DNA of 15,915 nt from Bacilli bacterium (GCA_900770645.1 CAAGKY010000054.1:1-15915), one strand, 5' to 3'. Positions 5,066 through 13,212 are shown, numbered from the stretch's first letter. Translations and numbers: made by a program. The notes: generated by a model not told the origin, from the letters alone.

Positions 5066-5287
5066 ATGAAAAACGCATTAGATAAATTAAAAATGTCATC
5101 AGGTATTTTTGATATTGGGCTAAGTCCTGATGATTGTGAAAATATATTGATTTACATTAAAAAGTTAAAAGAAGAAAACAAAAAGTTAAAAGAAGAAAAC
5201 AAAAAGTTAAAAGAAGTTCAATGTACTTTTTGTGGTACAGGTTGTTTGGAAATGAGAGAAAAATTAGAAAGGATTAAGAATTTATGA
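5066..5287 (+). CDS. 73-residue coiled-coil protein with C-x2-C-x3-C knuckle
   Basis: ATG 5066 is preceded by GAGGAG/AGAGGG (5049-5058); an upstream in-frame ATG at 5048 would overlap that signal. The middle is a charged coiled coil built from perfect 7-residue repeats (KEENKKL, residues about 34-48) encoded by a 21-base tandem repeat. After it comes CTFCGTGC, a possible half zinc-binding knuckle. The protein might dimerise through the coil and bind metal with the cysteines. Function is unknown. The TGA overlaps the next ATG (ATGA). Confidence 0.65.
   Translation: MKNALDKLKMSSGIFDIGLSPDDCENILIYIKKLKEENKKLKEENKKLKEVQCTFCGTGCLEMREKLERIKNL
5159..5216 (+). repeat. 21-bp tandem repeat, 2.8 copies
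   Basis: The unit begins AAAAAGTTAAAAGAAG and continues with AAAAC. Copies start at 5159, 5180 and 5201, the last one partial (16 bases). The copies are identical, so this is recent or unstable expansion that adds whole heptads (7 codons) to the coiled coil without shifting the frame. Confidence 0.9.
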
Positions 5288-5568
5288 ATGATACTCCTAC
5301 ATTAAATGATTTCACTTTAAATTTAAGAGAACCTATAACAGTTAAAACAAAAAGATTTGTTAAGGAAGTAGGTAATAAAGTAATAAGAATAGAAAAAATA
5401 ATCTATACTATTGAGGATATACCATTTGAAGAGTTTAATATAGCTTTAGCAAATTTTATCAGAAGAAGAAATATATGGACTATACCAGTGTTTGTATTTT
5501 ATGGTCATGATGTTAAAACTAACTTAGGATATATAATAGCATTGGATGAAATAAGTAAAGTATTATAA
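5284..5568 (+). CDS. 94-residue hypothetical protein
   Basis: ATG 5284 overlaps the upstream stop; only a weak AAAGGA lies upstream, so coupling is likely. The product has an N-terminal polar part (NDTPTLNDFTLNLREP) and several short strand-like segments (ITVKTKRFVKEV, KVIRIEKIIYTI). A helix with FIRRRNIW and a hydrophobic strand IPVFVFYGHDV follow. It looks like a small soluble alpha/beta protein. No family is recognised. Its stop codon lies at the base of the terminator hairpin that follows, so it is the last gene of the first early transcript. Confidence 0.7.
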   Translation: MNDTPTLNDFTLNLREPITVKTKRFVKEVGNKVIRIEKIIYTIEDIPFEEFNIALANFIRRRNIWTIPVFVFYGHDVKTNLGYIIALDEISKVL

Positions 5569-5600
5569 AGAGTAGTGATTTTTTACACTATTCTTTTTAT
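5567..5600 (+). terminator. Rho-independent terminator after the early small-gene operon
   Basis: Bases 5567-5577 pair with 5586-5596 over 11 positions (one G-U at 5572/5591), with an 8-base loop. The stem runs into a T-run (5594-5598) and TATTT. It begins inside the TAA of the preceding gene. The 3' half also carries the -35 box of the next promoter. Confidence 0.7.
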
Positions 5601-5610
5601 TTGTTATAAT
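5582..5610 (+). promoter_or_regulatory. Promoter TTTACA-17-TATAAT for the packaging ATPase unit
   Basis: TTTACA (5582-5587) and TATAAT (5605-5610) have a 17-base spacer, and a TG at 5602-5603 gives an extended -10. The -35 box overlaps the loop and 3' arm of the terminator, so termination and re-initiation occupy the same 44 bases. Transcription should start near 5617 and cover the 76-codon gene and the ATPase. Confidence 0.75.
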
Positions 5611-5631
5611 TACTATAAGGAAGTGATTATA

Positions 5632-5862
5632 ATGTACTGTTTAACAGCTAAAAATAGAATAACTAAAAGATGGGAAGATATTGAGTATTTCAGGGATGAA
5701 AGACAATTTGATTATATGATTGATTCTATAGATTATACTAAATATAGTGAATCAATGATTCTGGATGAGAATCATCATTTACATATGTATTATGAATGTA
5801 AAGATTATACACCATATTTTAAAACACATAGTATAAGTAAGAGTAAGATATTAAAGAAGTAG
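5632..5862 (+). CDS. 76-residue hypothetical protein upstream of the packaging ATPase
   Basis: ATG 5632 has AAGGAAG (5617-5623) 8 bases upstream; upstream in-frame starts would include the promoter and are rejected. The product is soluble, rich in Tyr, Asp, Lys and His (IDYTKYSESMILDENHHLHMYY), with no membrane span or known motif. It is co-transcribed with the packaging ATPase from the promoter at 5582-5610, so a packaging accessory or late-early role is possible, but nothing in the sequence says which. Confidence 0.65.
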   Translation: MYCLTAKNRITKRWEDIEYFRDERQFDYMIDSIDYTKYSESMILDENHHLHMYYECKDYTPYFKTHSISKSKILKK

Positions 5863-5910
5863 TTTTAAAGCACTATCTATAAGCATAAAGTATGAAAGGA
5901 AGTATTAATT

Positions 5911-6990
5911 GTGAGTAATAGTAAAATAACGCACTATAATATGGATGAAATAGATTCTAAAGGAGCTGAGTTCAATCTAATATATGGTGAAAGAAGTAAT
6001 GGTAAATCATATCAAGTAAAGCATAAAAAAGGTGTAATAAAATATTTGGAAACTGGTAAGAGATTTATCTTAATGAGAAGATGGAAAGAAGAGATTACTA
6101 CTGAAAAGATAGAATCCTATTTTAATGATGTAGATGTAGCAAAACTTACCGATGGTAAATATAATTGTATAATCTCATATAGGAAAGTATTATATTTAGC
6201 TAAATATGATGTTGATACAGGTAAGACTACTAAAGGTGATAAGATAGGATATGTAGTAGCATTATCTACAGAACAAAATTATGCAGGTGGATCTTTCTTA
6301 GATGTAGAAGATATTATATTTGAAGAGTTCATGGCTAGAGGGTCATATGTACATAATGAAGCTAGTAAATTAATGAACTTTTATTGTACTGTAGATAGAA
6401 AAAGAGGTACTACTAGATTGTGGTTAGTAGGTAATACTATCTCAAGAGTATGTCCTTATATAGAAGATTGGGATTTACATCAAACAATAAGCACACAAAA
6501 ACAGGGTACAATTAAAGTTGTTGAAAGAGATTCTAGTGATGATACAAAAGTTAGAATAGCTATTGAATATTGTAAATCAACTGGAGCAAGTTCTTATACA
6601 ATCGGAGCACATGCTAATATGTTAAATGATGGATCATGGCAAACAGATCCACAACCACATTTACCTAAGAGTTATAAAGATTATGAGGTAAGATATAGAA
6701 TAATGTTTAGTTTTAAAAATTTTAAGTTTGTAGGTGAATATTTATCTGATGGTGATAATAATATATGGTTTATATATCCATTTACTGGAGTTATTAAAGA
6801 TAGTATTATAGTTATAACAGATGAGGTTAAACCCTCTAAATATTATCAAAGAGATATATATAATGTTACAATTAATAACCCTGCTTTACATATGATATTA
6901 GATACATTTAGAGAATCTAATATATTTTATGCAACTGATCTATGTGGTACTGACTTTAAACAAGCTATAGACTTTTCTATTCGCCGATAA
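5911..6990 (+). CDS. DNA packaging ATPase (phi29 gp16-like encapsidation protein)
   Basis: The 359-residue protein has a Walker A motif G26-ERSN-GKS (K32, S33) close to the N-terminus. A Walker B strand I135-IFEE (E138/E139) lies after DVED. This is the pattern of the small phi29-type packaging ATPases of the FtsK/HerA group (phi29 gp16 has 332 residues), which form a ring at the portal and pump DNA into the prohead. The C-terminal third probably corresponds to the vestigial nuclease-like domain. The start GTG 5911 follows AAAGGAAG (5895-5902) by 8 bases. In phi29 the gene is among the late genes; here it is on the opposite strand to the capsid genes, transcribed with the replication side. 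Confidence 0.9.
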   Translation: MSNSKITHYNMDEIDSKGAEFNLIYGERSNGKSYQVKHKKGVIKYLETGKRFILMRRWKEEITTEKIESYFNDVDVAKLTDGKYNCIISYRKVLYLAKYDVDTGKTTKGDKIGYVVALSTEQNYAGGSFLDVEDIIFEEFMARGSYVHNEASKLMNFYCTVDRKRGTTRLWLVGNTISRVCPYIEDWDLHQTISTQKQGTIKVVERDSSDDTKVRIAIEYCKSTGASSYTIGAHANMLNDGSWQTDPQPHLPKSYKDYEVRYRIMFSFKNFKFVGEYLSDGDNNIWFIYPFTGVIKDSIIVITDEVKPSKYYQRDIYNVTINNPALHMILDTFRESNIFYATDLCGTDFKQAIDFSIRR

Positions 6991-7051
6991 TAAGTATTTT
7001 TTCTAACATAAGTTTTCGCATATTGAAAGTGGTAAATATATAGACAAAATA

Positions 7052-7080
7052 AAAAAACTAGAGATAAACTCTAGTTTTTT
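7052..7080. terminator. Bidirectional terminator between convergent modules
   Basis: A7-CTAGAG-ATAAA-CTCTAG-T6 is a symmetric hairpin (6-bp G/C-containing stem extended by A-T pairs) with a T-run in both directions. It lies between the ATPase gene ending at 6990 and the fibre gene, whose stop (7079-7081) overlaps its edge. It should stop transcripts arriving from both sides. The rest of 6991-7051 shows nothing recognisable. Confidence 0.88.
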
Positions 7081-7867
7081 AATTATGATACTTTTTAGTA
7101 AATCCAACTATTTTTAATGGTAAGCAAGCTCCAGTATTAGCAGCTCCCATAGCTTCACCAGCACCAATATTGATAGCACCTGCAGAAGTAAACTCAATAT
7201 CTCTAGCTCTCATATATACACCATTAAAGTAAACTAAAGCGATCATTGAAGCATGAGCACCTTTGAAACATATTTGTTCCCAGTTTCTATTATCATTAGA
7301 TCCATAGTTATAAATAACTTTAATATACTCATATTGACTAGCATTTTGAACTAAAGTTTGAGCAGCCATACCTTGAGTAATATCAGGATTTTCCCATAAT
7401 AGAGTTCCCTCTTCTTCAGTTCTTACTTCATTAATAGCACTAACTAAATCAGTTTTAGTAGTAGTTTCTAAATTTGCTAAAGTACCAATTTTAGAAGCAT
7501 TAGAATCACAGTTAGCATCTACTTCATTAATAGCACTTACTGCATCTGTTTTAGCAGTAGTAGTAAGGTTAGCAAGTGTACCGATTCTAGTTTGAGCTGT
7601 TTCAGCTTTATTATCAGCAGTAGCAGCATTAGTAACAGCAGTATTAGCTGTAGTTTGAGCTGTTTCAGCTGCAGTAGCAGCATTAGTAGCAGCAGTAGCA
7701 GCAGTATCTGCAGTAGTTTGAGCTGTATTAATACCAGTATCAATTTTACTCATATCACTATTATAATCAACTAAATATGTAGGTAAATCACTAGATACAT
7801 ATTGTGATAATTCATAATGAGTAGTTTTATTTGTACTACTAAATCTTTGAATATTTAATTTAATCAT
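7079..7867 (-). CDS. Appendage/tail fibre protein with Ala/Thr coiled-coil shaft
   Basis: The 262-residue protein has three parts. The N-terminal attachment region (residues 1-45: TNKTTHYELSQYV...PTYLVDYNSDM) is of a kind often seen in phage fibres. The low-complexity Ala/Thr/Asn shaft spans 46-94, with AETAQT repeated. Two copies of an IGTLANLxTTxKTDxVSAINEV unit lie at 95-116 and 127-148, 32 residues apart. The C-terminal domain (about 155-262) is probably the receptor-binding head (LLWENPDITQG...FNGVYMRARDI). It is the last gene of the late transcript and ends in the convergent terminator. AAAGGAAG precedes its start. Whether it sits on the head or the tail cannot be told. Confidence 0.75.
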   Translation of the reverse strand: MIKLNIQRFSSTNKTTHYELSQYVSSDLPTYLVDYNSDMSKIDTGINTAQTTADTAATAATNAATAAETAQTTANTAVTNAATADNKAETAQTRIGTLANLTTTAKTDAVSAINEVDANCDSNASKIGTLANLETTTKTDLVSAINEVRTEEEGTLLWENPDITQGMAAQTLVQNASQYEYIKVIYNYGSNDNRNWEQICFKGAHASMIALVYFNGVYMRARDIEFTSAGAINIGAGEAMGAANTGACLPLKIVGFTKKYHN

Positions 7868-7884
7868 ATTAATCTTCCTTTCTT

Positions 7885-8484
7885 TTATTCAGTTAATAAA
7901 CTCTTAGAATGTTGATCAAAGTTAAATGCTGAGATTTCTTTAGCATCAAACTCACCAGCAGTTAATTCAAGTGAATCAAACTCACCAGCAGATATACTAT
8001 CAGTTCTACCAACATTATATACATTAACTAGAGCTTCTTGAATAGTAGATTCAGTACCTGTAGTAGGATCTAATACTTTAATATTATCTACATCAATATG
8101 ATCTATTTGATATTGTAAATCTTCTATATGTTGATCAGTATATGCTTTTAGAATACTGTATTCTGAGTTTATTATTTCTTTTAAAGATTGATCTAAAGCA
8201 TTAAGCTCTGATTCAACTTCAGATTTATCTGCTTTAGTATCTTCAAGATTAGTTATTTTATTATTAATTTGATATATATCTGTTTTAATTAAACTAATCT
8301 CATGTTCTAACTCATCAAAGTTTAAATCTATATTATCAAAAGCCTCTTTTAATTGATTTAATAAATCAATAGCATCATTTAGATTTTTTTGCATCCATAA
8401 GATTTGTTCTTCATAAGTTAGTGATTCCTTATATGATAAAGGAATCATTCCTATATTTAATCTATTAAATACACATCTTTTCAT
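7885..8484 (-). CDS. Coiled-coil appendage/tail structural protein
   Basis: The 199-residue product starts MKRCVFNRLNIGMIPLSYKESLTYEEQILWMQ, an N-terminal pattern common in phage fibre and appendage proteins (PLxYxESLxYxEQ). Residues about 30-115 form long coiled coils (LNQLKEAFDNIDLNFDELEHEI, KADKSEVESELNALDQSL). Near the C-terminus is an AGEFDSLEL / AGEFDAKEI repeat, which may be a short beta structure for docking a partner such as the next-encoded fibre. AAAGGAA lies 8 bases before the ATG. It begins 15 bases after the UAG of the lower-collar gene, in the same frame. A trimeric adaptor between tail and fibre is the likeliest role. Confidence 0.65.
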   Translation of the reverse strand: MKRCVFNRLNIGMIPLSYKESLTYEEQILWMQKNLNDAIDLLNQLKEAFDNIDLNFDELEHEISLIKTDIYQINNKITNLEDTKADKSEVESELNALDQSLKEIINSEYSILKAYTDQHIEDLQYQIDHIDVDNIKVLDPTTGTESTIQEALVNVYNVGRTDSISAGEFDSLELTAGEFDAKEISAFNFDQHSKSLLTE

Positions 8485-8499
8485 AGTAATAATTCCTTT

Positions 8500-9129
8500 C
8501 TATAAAAGTCCCATAAATAGACTTTTTAATTCAGTTATTATTTCATAGTCTATAGCTCTTATGTTTTCTCTATATTGTTTAACCATAGCTTGAGCAGTAG
8601 CACTAACACCAGAATTACCTTTAGTTCTTCTTACATAATCCATAGTACCTGTAGTTTGTGATTCATCCTCATTAGCACTGGTATTACTTGCATAATCACC
8701 ATTTAATATTGCAGCTTTATTAATTTGCCCTTGAGGTGTTTCACTTCCTACTACAAGTCCAGATGAATTAGCATTACCTGTAGTATTACTAGAATATTCT
8801 TCTGTAAAATCTACATTTACTAAAGGATCGTATTTTATTGATGCTGAATAAATCATAGGTAGTTTATATTCCATTATTTCTCTCATAGTAATTTTAGCAT
8901 AGTGTTTAAACATAGCTGGAGTTTCTAATCCGAAATCTTTTAAATAGTAATGATCTACTATCTTTTCAGCTAACTTTCCTTTATTCCATGTACCTCTATT
9001 TTCTATTACTTGTATCTCTTCTGTAGTTAAATAATCAGATAATTCATAATCCATAAACCATGACATTAATTCTTCTTTTGTATAACCCATATTTAATAAG
9101 GAATAGAAGTTTGTAGTATATTTACTCAT
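8500..9129 (-). CDS. Lower collar protein (phi29 gp11-like)
   Basis: The 209-residue protein contains the stretch SETPQGQINKAAILNGDYAS followed by NTSANEDES, which I associate with lower collar proteins of phi29-like phages. The remainder is helical. The protein forms the tube joining the portal to the tail knob. The start overlaps the end of the upper-collar gene by 8 bases, and GGGAGATG precedes the ATG. It ends with TAG; the following reading frame continues open into the next gene. Confidence 0.85.
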   Translation of the reverse strand: MSKYTTNFYSLLNMGYTKEELMSWFMDYELSDYLTTEEIQVIENRGTWNKGKLAEKIVDHYYLKDFGLETPAMFKHYAKITMREIMEYKLPMIYSASIKYDPLVNVDFTEEYSSNTTGNANSSGLVVGSETPQGQINKAAILNGDYASNTSANEDESQTTGTMDYVRRTKGNSGVSATAQAMVKQYRENIRAIDYEIITELKSLFMGLL

Positions 9130-10117
9130 TTACATCATCTCCCTTACTTGAGTTATTAATTTTACCATCATCAAGATAATCTTTAACAACTGATTCATTT
9201 TCTTTGATTAAGTTTTCTAAATCACTTCTTAATTGAACTTTAACAGCATTATCACCTGTAAGGTTAAATAATTTATTAAACTCTTCAGCAGCTTTTTGTC
9301 TTGGTATTAGGTAAGATTGTAGATTAAGATTTATATACTCATTATTAGCATTAGATTCACCTTTAATAAGTCTTTCTTTCTTCTCTACATCTATTGTATT
9401 AACACCTATAAAGGATAGAAATTCATTCCATATTTCTTTTTTGTATGCAGTTATATCAGTTGCAACATATGGAGCATCAACTCTGATAGATTTAAAAGCT
9501 TCATTAGTAATTAAATCTTTATCACCATATATGATTGGTTGATTACCATCATATTCTTGGTATAGATTTTCAAGAGTTAATTTTTGTTTTTCATCACCTA
9601 AAAGGATTATAGGTGTCTTTTGAGCATTAATATTAATATCACATACTCTTTGAGCTAGGTAAAGCCTTTCAGCAAAGAGTTGAATTGTAAATGCAGTAGG
9701 TGTCATAAAGTTATCATTTTTAACTAATACACAGTAGTTATCTTCATTGAAATCTTCTGCATCCATATCAACTAATCCATTAAATACATCTTTATAACCT
9801 CTATAAACATTACCCTCAGTATAACAATTAAACTTACTAGGTATTCCATATATGTTAATATATCCATTATCACTTGCATGAGTATTAATAAATCCATAAT
9901 CTTTACTTTTTAGTAATGCAGCTTTACCCTCAAAGAAAAGACACTTCTCTAAGAATCTTTCATCCATTGATTCTGGTAAGTTCTTCCATTCGAACATAGA
10001 AGTACAGATTTTCATCATTCTATACCAGTAATCTTGAAATGTATATTCATTAGCATATGCTGAGGTTAAAAAGTTGTTATAATTTAATTTATTTTTAATC
10101 TTTTTATTACCCGCCAT
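9122..10117 (-). CDS. Upper collar / portal (connector) protein (phi29 gp10-like)
   Basis: The 331-residue protein is near the length of phi29's connector (309). Position between tail knob and lower collar, plus features such as FQDYWYRMMKICTSMFEW, IPSKFNCY and a C-terminal helical part (AAEEFNKLFNL), support the portal call. As a dodecamer it occupies one capsid vertex, nucleates assembly and is the docking site of the packaging ATPase. A strong AAAGGAGA lies before the ATG. The N-terminus is basic (MAGNKKIKNKLN), comparable to the phi29 connector's nucleic-acid-binding N-terminal arm. No truncation is seen. Confidence 0.88.
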   Translation of the reverse strand: MAGNKKIKNKLNYNNFLTSAYANEYTFQDYWYRMMKICTSMFEWKNLPESMDERFLEKCLFFEGKAALLKSKDYGFINTHASDNGYINIYGIPSKFNCYTEGNVYRGYKDVFNGLVDMDAEDFNEDNYCVLVKNDNFMTPTAFTIQLFAERLYLAQRVCDININAQKTPIILLGDEKQKLTLENLYQEYDGNQPIIYGDKDLITNEAFKSIRVDAPYVATDITAYKKEIWNEFLSFIGVNTIDVEKKERLIKGESNANNEYINLNLQSYLIPRQKAAEEFNKLFNLTGDNAVKVQLRSDLENLIKENESVVKDYLDDGKINNSSKGDDVNE

Positions 10118-10137
10118 GTTACATTCTCCTTTCTATA

Positions 10138-11784
10138 TTAAATTATATCATTATTTTGTGAATAGTCCAAAAATGTAGCTGGATTGTGCCAGAATGTAAC
10201 ACCATTATTGAACATATCTTTTATCTTTTGTAAATCTTCTTGAGGTACAGCACCTAATATAGCAACTGATTGAGTTTGAACATAATTCCAGTTTCTTCTA
10301 CCAGTTACATTAGGAACTTTTACCTTATTAGTTTTATATCCTATTACATTAAATATACCATCTAATTTTCTTGCATATTCTTCAGTTATACAATATTGAT
10401 AAGCACCAAATACCATAGAAGTTGAATAGTTAATATCAGCACTTGTTGTAGAACCATGATTAGCCATTGAATCTTTAGAGTGATCTGCAACTTCAGCTGA
10501 TAAACTAGCAAGACTACCAACACCAGCAGCTAACATTCCAGCACCTGCAAATGAACCAACACCAGTTGCAAGTAATGATGCACCAGCAACTGTACTAACT
10601 ACACCAGATACTGCTCTTACAGTTCTTGAATTAGTTGTAGCTGCTAACCATGCAGTATATTGATCAGAGTTCCAGTTTGCTAAAGGAATTGGTGGAGCTT
10701 GTATTGAATAGCTACCAGCTCTATAACCATCATCAGAAGATGTTCTTAAATAGTTCTTTGGAAACATTTGTATAGAACATTGAGGTTTAATAGCACCTCT
10801 CATCATAAACTCACAATTATTACCATTAAAATATTCATATCTATAGTTTTGAGTATCACCTTGATAATTAGTTACATTTAGACAGTTAAACTCACCTGTT
10901 AATAACTTCTTATTTTTTGGAGTATATCCAAAAAGACTAGTTGGTTTAGGTACAGTATAATTAGAATTAGCTCTAAAATAACTAGGATCAGATGGATAAA
11001 CTTGCATTACATATACAGATACTCCATGTGTAATATATTGTTCTTGAAATGCACGATTTGCACATACTAATTTTTTTGGAGCCATAAATATTGATATTAC
11101 ATCAGTAATAGCAGTATCAGTTCCATCATTTAAAGCAAGTAGTACAGCATCTACTGAATTAGTATTCATAAAAGCATAATAAGCACATCCTGAATATATA
11201 CCATTATATTGATTACCATATACTTTAGGAAATGTACTTTGAGTTAAATCTCTAGTACAACCTACAACTACTACAGCATTAGTAGGATCATCATCACCAC
11301 CAACTATTGAATCTCTTAGATAAGTAATTGGAGTACAATTAGTACACATCATAGGTCCTTTTTCTAACATTTCAGGTTCAGTATTTGATCCTACTGTATC
11401 ATTATTTGTATGTTCTCTTATTACAAAACTTTGTTTAACATCAATATCAAACATCCATGTTTGATAACAATCAGTAGAAATATAAATATTAGTCATATTA
11501 TCTGATGAATATTCCATTCTATCTATAAAAGCATAAAACCATTTATTAGAATAGTTATTATTTTTATACATAACATAATTATATTCATATAATGAATCAA
11601 TATGTGCTGGAAATCTAATTATTCCATCTTTTCTTTGATAAGAAAATCTTTCACCCTCTAAGTTAGGTAAACTTAAGAAATACTCTGTTTGAGCTTGTTT
11701 TGTAGCAAATGTTAATTGATTTAAGTTATCTAATTCAATAGGACTTTTAAGTAAATAAAGTTCTGTATTAGGACTAATTGCCAT
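10138..11784 (-). CDS. Tail knob / distal tail tube protein (phi29 gp9-like)
   Basis: The 548-residue protein compares with 599 in phi29. It starts with a conserved-looking N-terminal half (TELYLLKSPIELDN...NLEGERFSYQRKDGIIRFP, then IYISTDCYQTWMFD). At residues about 390-430 it has a long Gly/Ala/Val hydrophobic stretch (AVSGVVSTVAGASLLATGVG and on), the counterpart of the hydrophobic loops that plug the phi29 knob and form a membrane pore for DNA ejection. AAAGGTGATG precedes ATG 11784. It follows the capsid gene but is separated from it by a terminator, so it is probably expressed at a lower level. Confidence 0.88.
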   Translation of the reverse strand: MAISPNTELYLLKSPIELDNLNQLTFATKQAQTEYFLSLPNLEGERFSYQRKDGIIRFPAHIDSLYEYNYVMYKNNNYSNKWFYAFIDRMEYSSDNMTNIYISTDCYQTWMFDIDVKQSFVIREHTNNDTVGSNTEPEMLEKGPMMCTNCTPITYLRDSIVGGDDDPTNAVVVVGCTRDLTQSTFPKVYGNQYNGIYSGCAYYAFMNTNSVDAVLLALNDGTDTAITDVISIFMAPKKLVCANRAFQEQYITHGVSVYVMQVYPSDPSYFRANSNYTVPKPTSLFGYTPKNKKLLTGEFNCLNVTNYQGDTQNYRYEYFNGNNCEFMMRGAIKPQCSIQMFPKNYLRTSSDDGYRAGSYSIQAPPIPLANWNSDQYTAWLAATTNSRTVRAVSGVVSTVAGASLLATGVGSFAGAGMLAAGVGSLASLSAEVADHSKDSMANHGSTTSADINYSTSMVFGAYQYCITEEYARKLDGIFNVIGYKTNKVKVPNVTGRRNWNYVQTQSVAILGAVPQEDLQKIKDMFNNGVTFWHNPATFLDYSQNNDII

Positions 11785-11808
11785 ATAATCATCACCTTTC
11801 TATATATT

Positions 11809-11843
11809 AAAAAAGAGATAAGAGAATAAATCTCTTACCTCTT
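11809..11843 (-). terminator. Terminator between major capsid and tail genes
   Basis: On the minus strand GAGGTAAGAGA (11841-11831) pairs with TCTCTTATCTC (11825-11815) around a 5-base loop, with one G-U pair, followed by six T (11814-11809). It lies just after the capsid stop codon. No clear promoter follows, so partial termination is likely and would keep tail proteins below capsid levels. Confidence 0.8.
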
Positions 11844-11853
11844 ATGAGTTTAA

Positions 11854-13194
11854 TTAAGCAGCAACTACTTTAACTGTTACAGTCTTATTAATTGTTTCAC
11901 CATCTGGATTTGTTGCAGATGCAGTTAATGTCTTATTAGTTCCAGCTTTTACACCAGTAAGAACTGCAGTCTTTGGATCACCAGTTTTAGCAGCTACAGT
12001 GAAGAATTCACCACTACCACCATCACTATAAGTAATAGTTCCGTTAGCTGCAAATGGTACAGTTTCAAACTTAACTTCAGCAGTTGAACCTACAGTTACT
12101 TCTACAGATGTTACATCTGATTTAATAGCAGTAGGAGCTACTTCAGGATCATCAAGTGCTATAACCATATGGTTAGCAAACATTGAGATTCCATACATCT
12201 TGATATTATTTAAGTAGTATTGAGCACTTCTATTATTAGGATTATAGAATGTTTCTAAGAACATATCTTGTCGTCTAATCTTGAAGAATGCTTTATCAGC
12301 AATAATACCTAAAATATCTGAACCATCATAATGTAAAGTTCCATCATCATTATAAACATCGAAGTTATCAACTGTCATAATGTTACCTAAAAGTGTAGCT
12401 TTATCAATATTATATGAAAGAGCTTCAACCATAACATCTAAGTATGCTCTGATATCATTTCTTACAATGAATACTATATCTTCAGGTCTAGTCCATGAGA
12501 TAACTGGTCTACCTTCACCACCATTTTTAGCCCATGAATTATAAGAACTTGATGGTGATTGAAAGTTTAAGAATAGTTCTCTTGCTTTAACAGCAAAAGC
12601 TTGAGCAGCAGCTTGAGAAGTAACAGCACTTACTTTAGTATATTGAGCAATATTCATATCATAAGCTCCAGCTATTAATTCTTTAACTTTATTATATTCA
12701 TCAATAAATGCACCATTATATAGTGAGTTAGATAAACCATCAATAAATCTTTCTAAATCACCCCATGATGTAAATGCTTTCTTAAGTTGTTCTCTTGAGA
12801 AAGTAACTACATATTGAGTATCACTATTAATAGTTTGATATTGTACTTTTACATCTGCTTCATATTTAATTAGTAATCCAGCAAAATCTTCTGGATTATA
12901 TTGTCTACCTTTAGTAGGATTTACATAAATATGTTCACCACAGTAACCTAAAGGTAAAGAATCACCATCTAGAACTACAAAAGGATTTCTAAATGATTTT
13001 ACTTCAAATTGTGAATAAACTAATTTGTTTAATAATACTGAACAAAATTCATTATAAACTTCTGGGAATTGGAATATAGGAGTAGATAATGCTGAAATAT
13101 CAGTATCAGAAGTAATCTCTGGTATATATTTATGGTACAAATCACTACTTAATTCTCTTAGTTTGTTTAAACTTGTAACTAATCCATTATTCAT
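11854..13194 (-). CDS. Major capsid protein with C-terminal Ig-like (BIG2) domain (phi29 gp8-like)
   Basis: At 446 residues it is almost the same length as phi29's major head protein (448). Residues 1 to about 345 correspond to the HK97-fold part, with the context expected of gp8-like proteins (IFQFPEVYNEFCSVLLNKL; NPFVVLDGDSLPLGYCGE; KIRRQDMFLETFYNPNN). Residues about 352-446 form a bacterial Ig-like domain of the BIG2 type (AIKSDVTSVEVTVGST, then VPFAANGTITYSD, ending NKTVTVKVVAA), which in phi29 decorates the capsid surface. The gene lies directly downstream of scaffold, with AAAGGAAG before the ATG and a terminator after the stop. Confidence 0.92.
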   Translation of the reverse strand: MNNGLVTSLNKLRELSSDLYHKYIPEITSDTDISALSTPIFQFPEVYNEFCSVLLNKLVYSQFEVKSFRNPFVVLDGDSLPLGYCGEHIYVNPTKGRQYNPEDFAGLLIKYEADVKVQYQTINSDTQYVVTFSREQLKKAFTSWGDLERFIDGLSNSLYNGAFIDEYNKVKELIAGAYDMNIAQYTKVSAVTSQAAAQAFAVKARELFLNFQSPSSSYNSWAKNGGEGRPVISWTRPEDIVFIVRNDIRAYLDVMVEALSYNIDKATLLGNIMTVDNFDVYNDDGTLHYDGSDILGIIADKAFFKIRRQDMFLETFYNPNNRSAQYYLNNIKMYGISMFANHMVIALDDPEVAPTAIKSDVTSVEVTVGSTAEVKFETVPFAANGTITYSDGGSGEFFTVAAKTGDPKTAVLTGVKAGTNKTLTASATNPDGETINKTVTVKVVAA

Positions 13195-13212
13195 ATTAAT
13201 CTTCCTTTCTTA

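Noticed and set aside
7537..7774. Leu-rich (minus) and Ser-rich (plus) open frames in the fibre shaft
   Set aside because: They are alternative frames of the triplet-repeat shaft; the homopolymer-like composition is an artefact.
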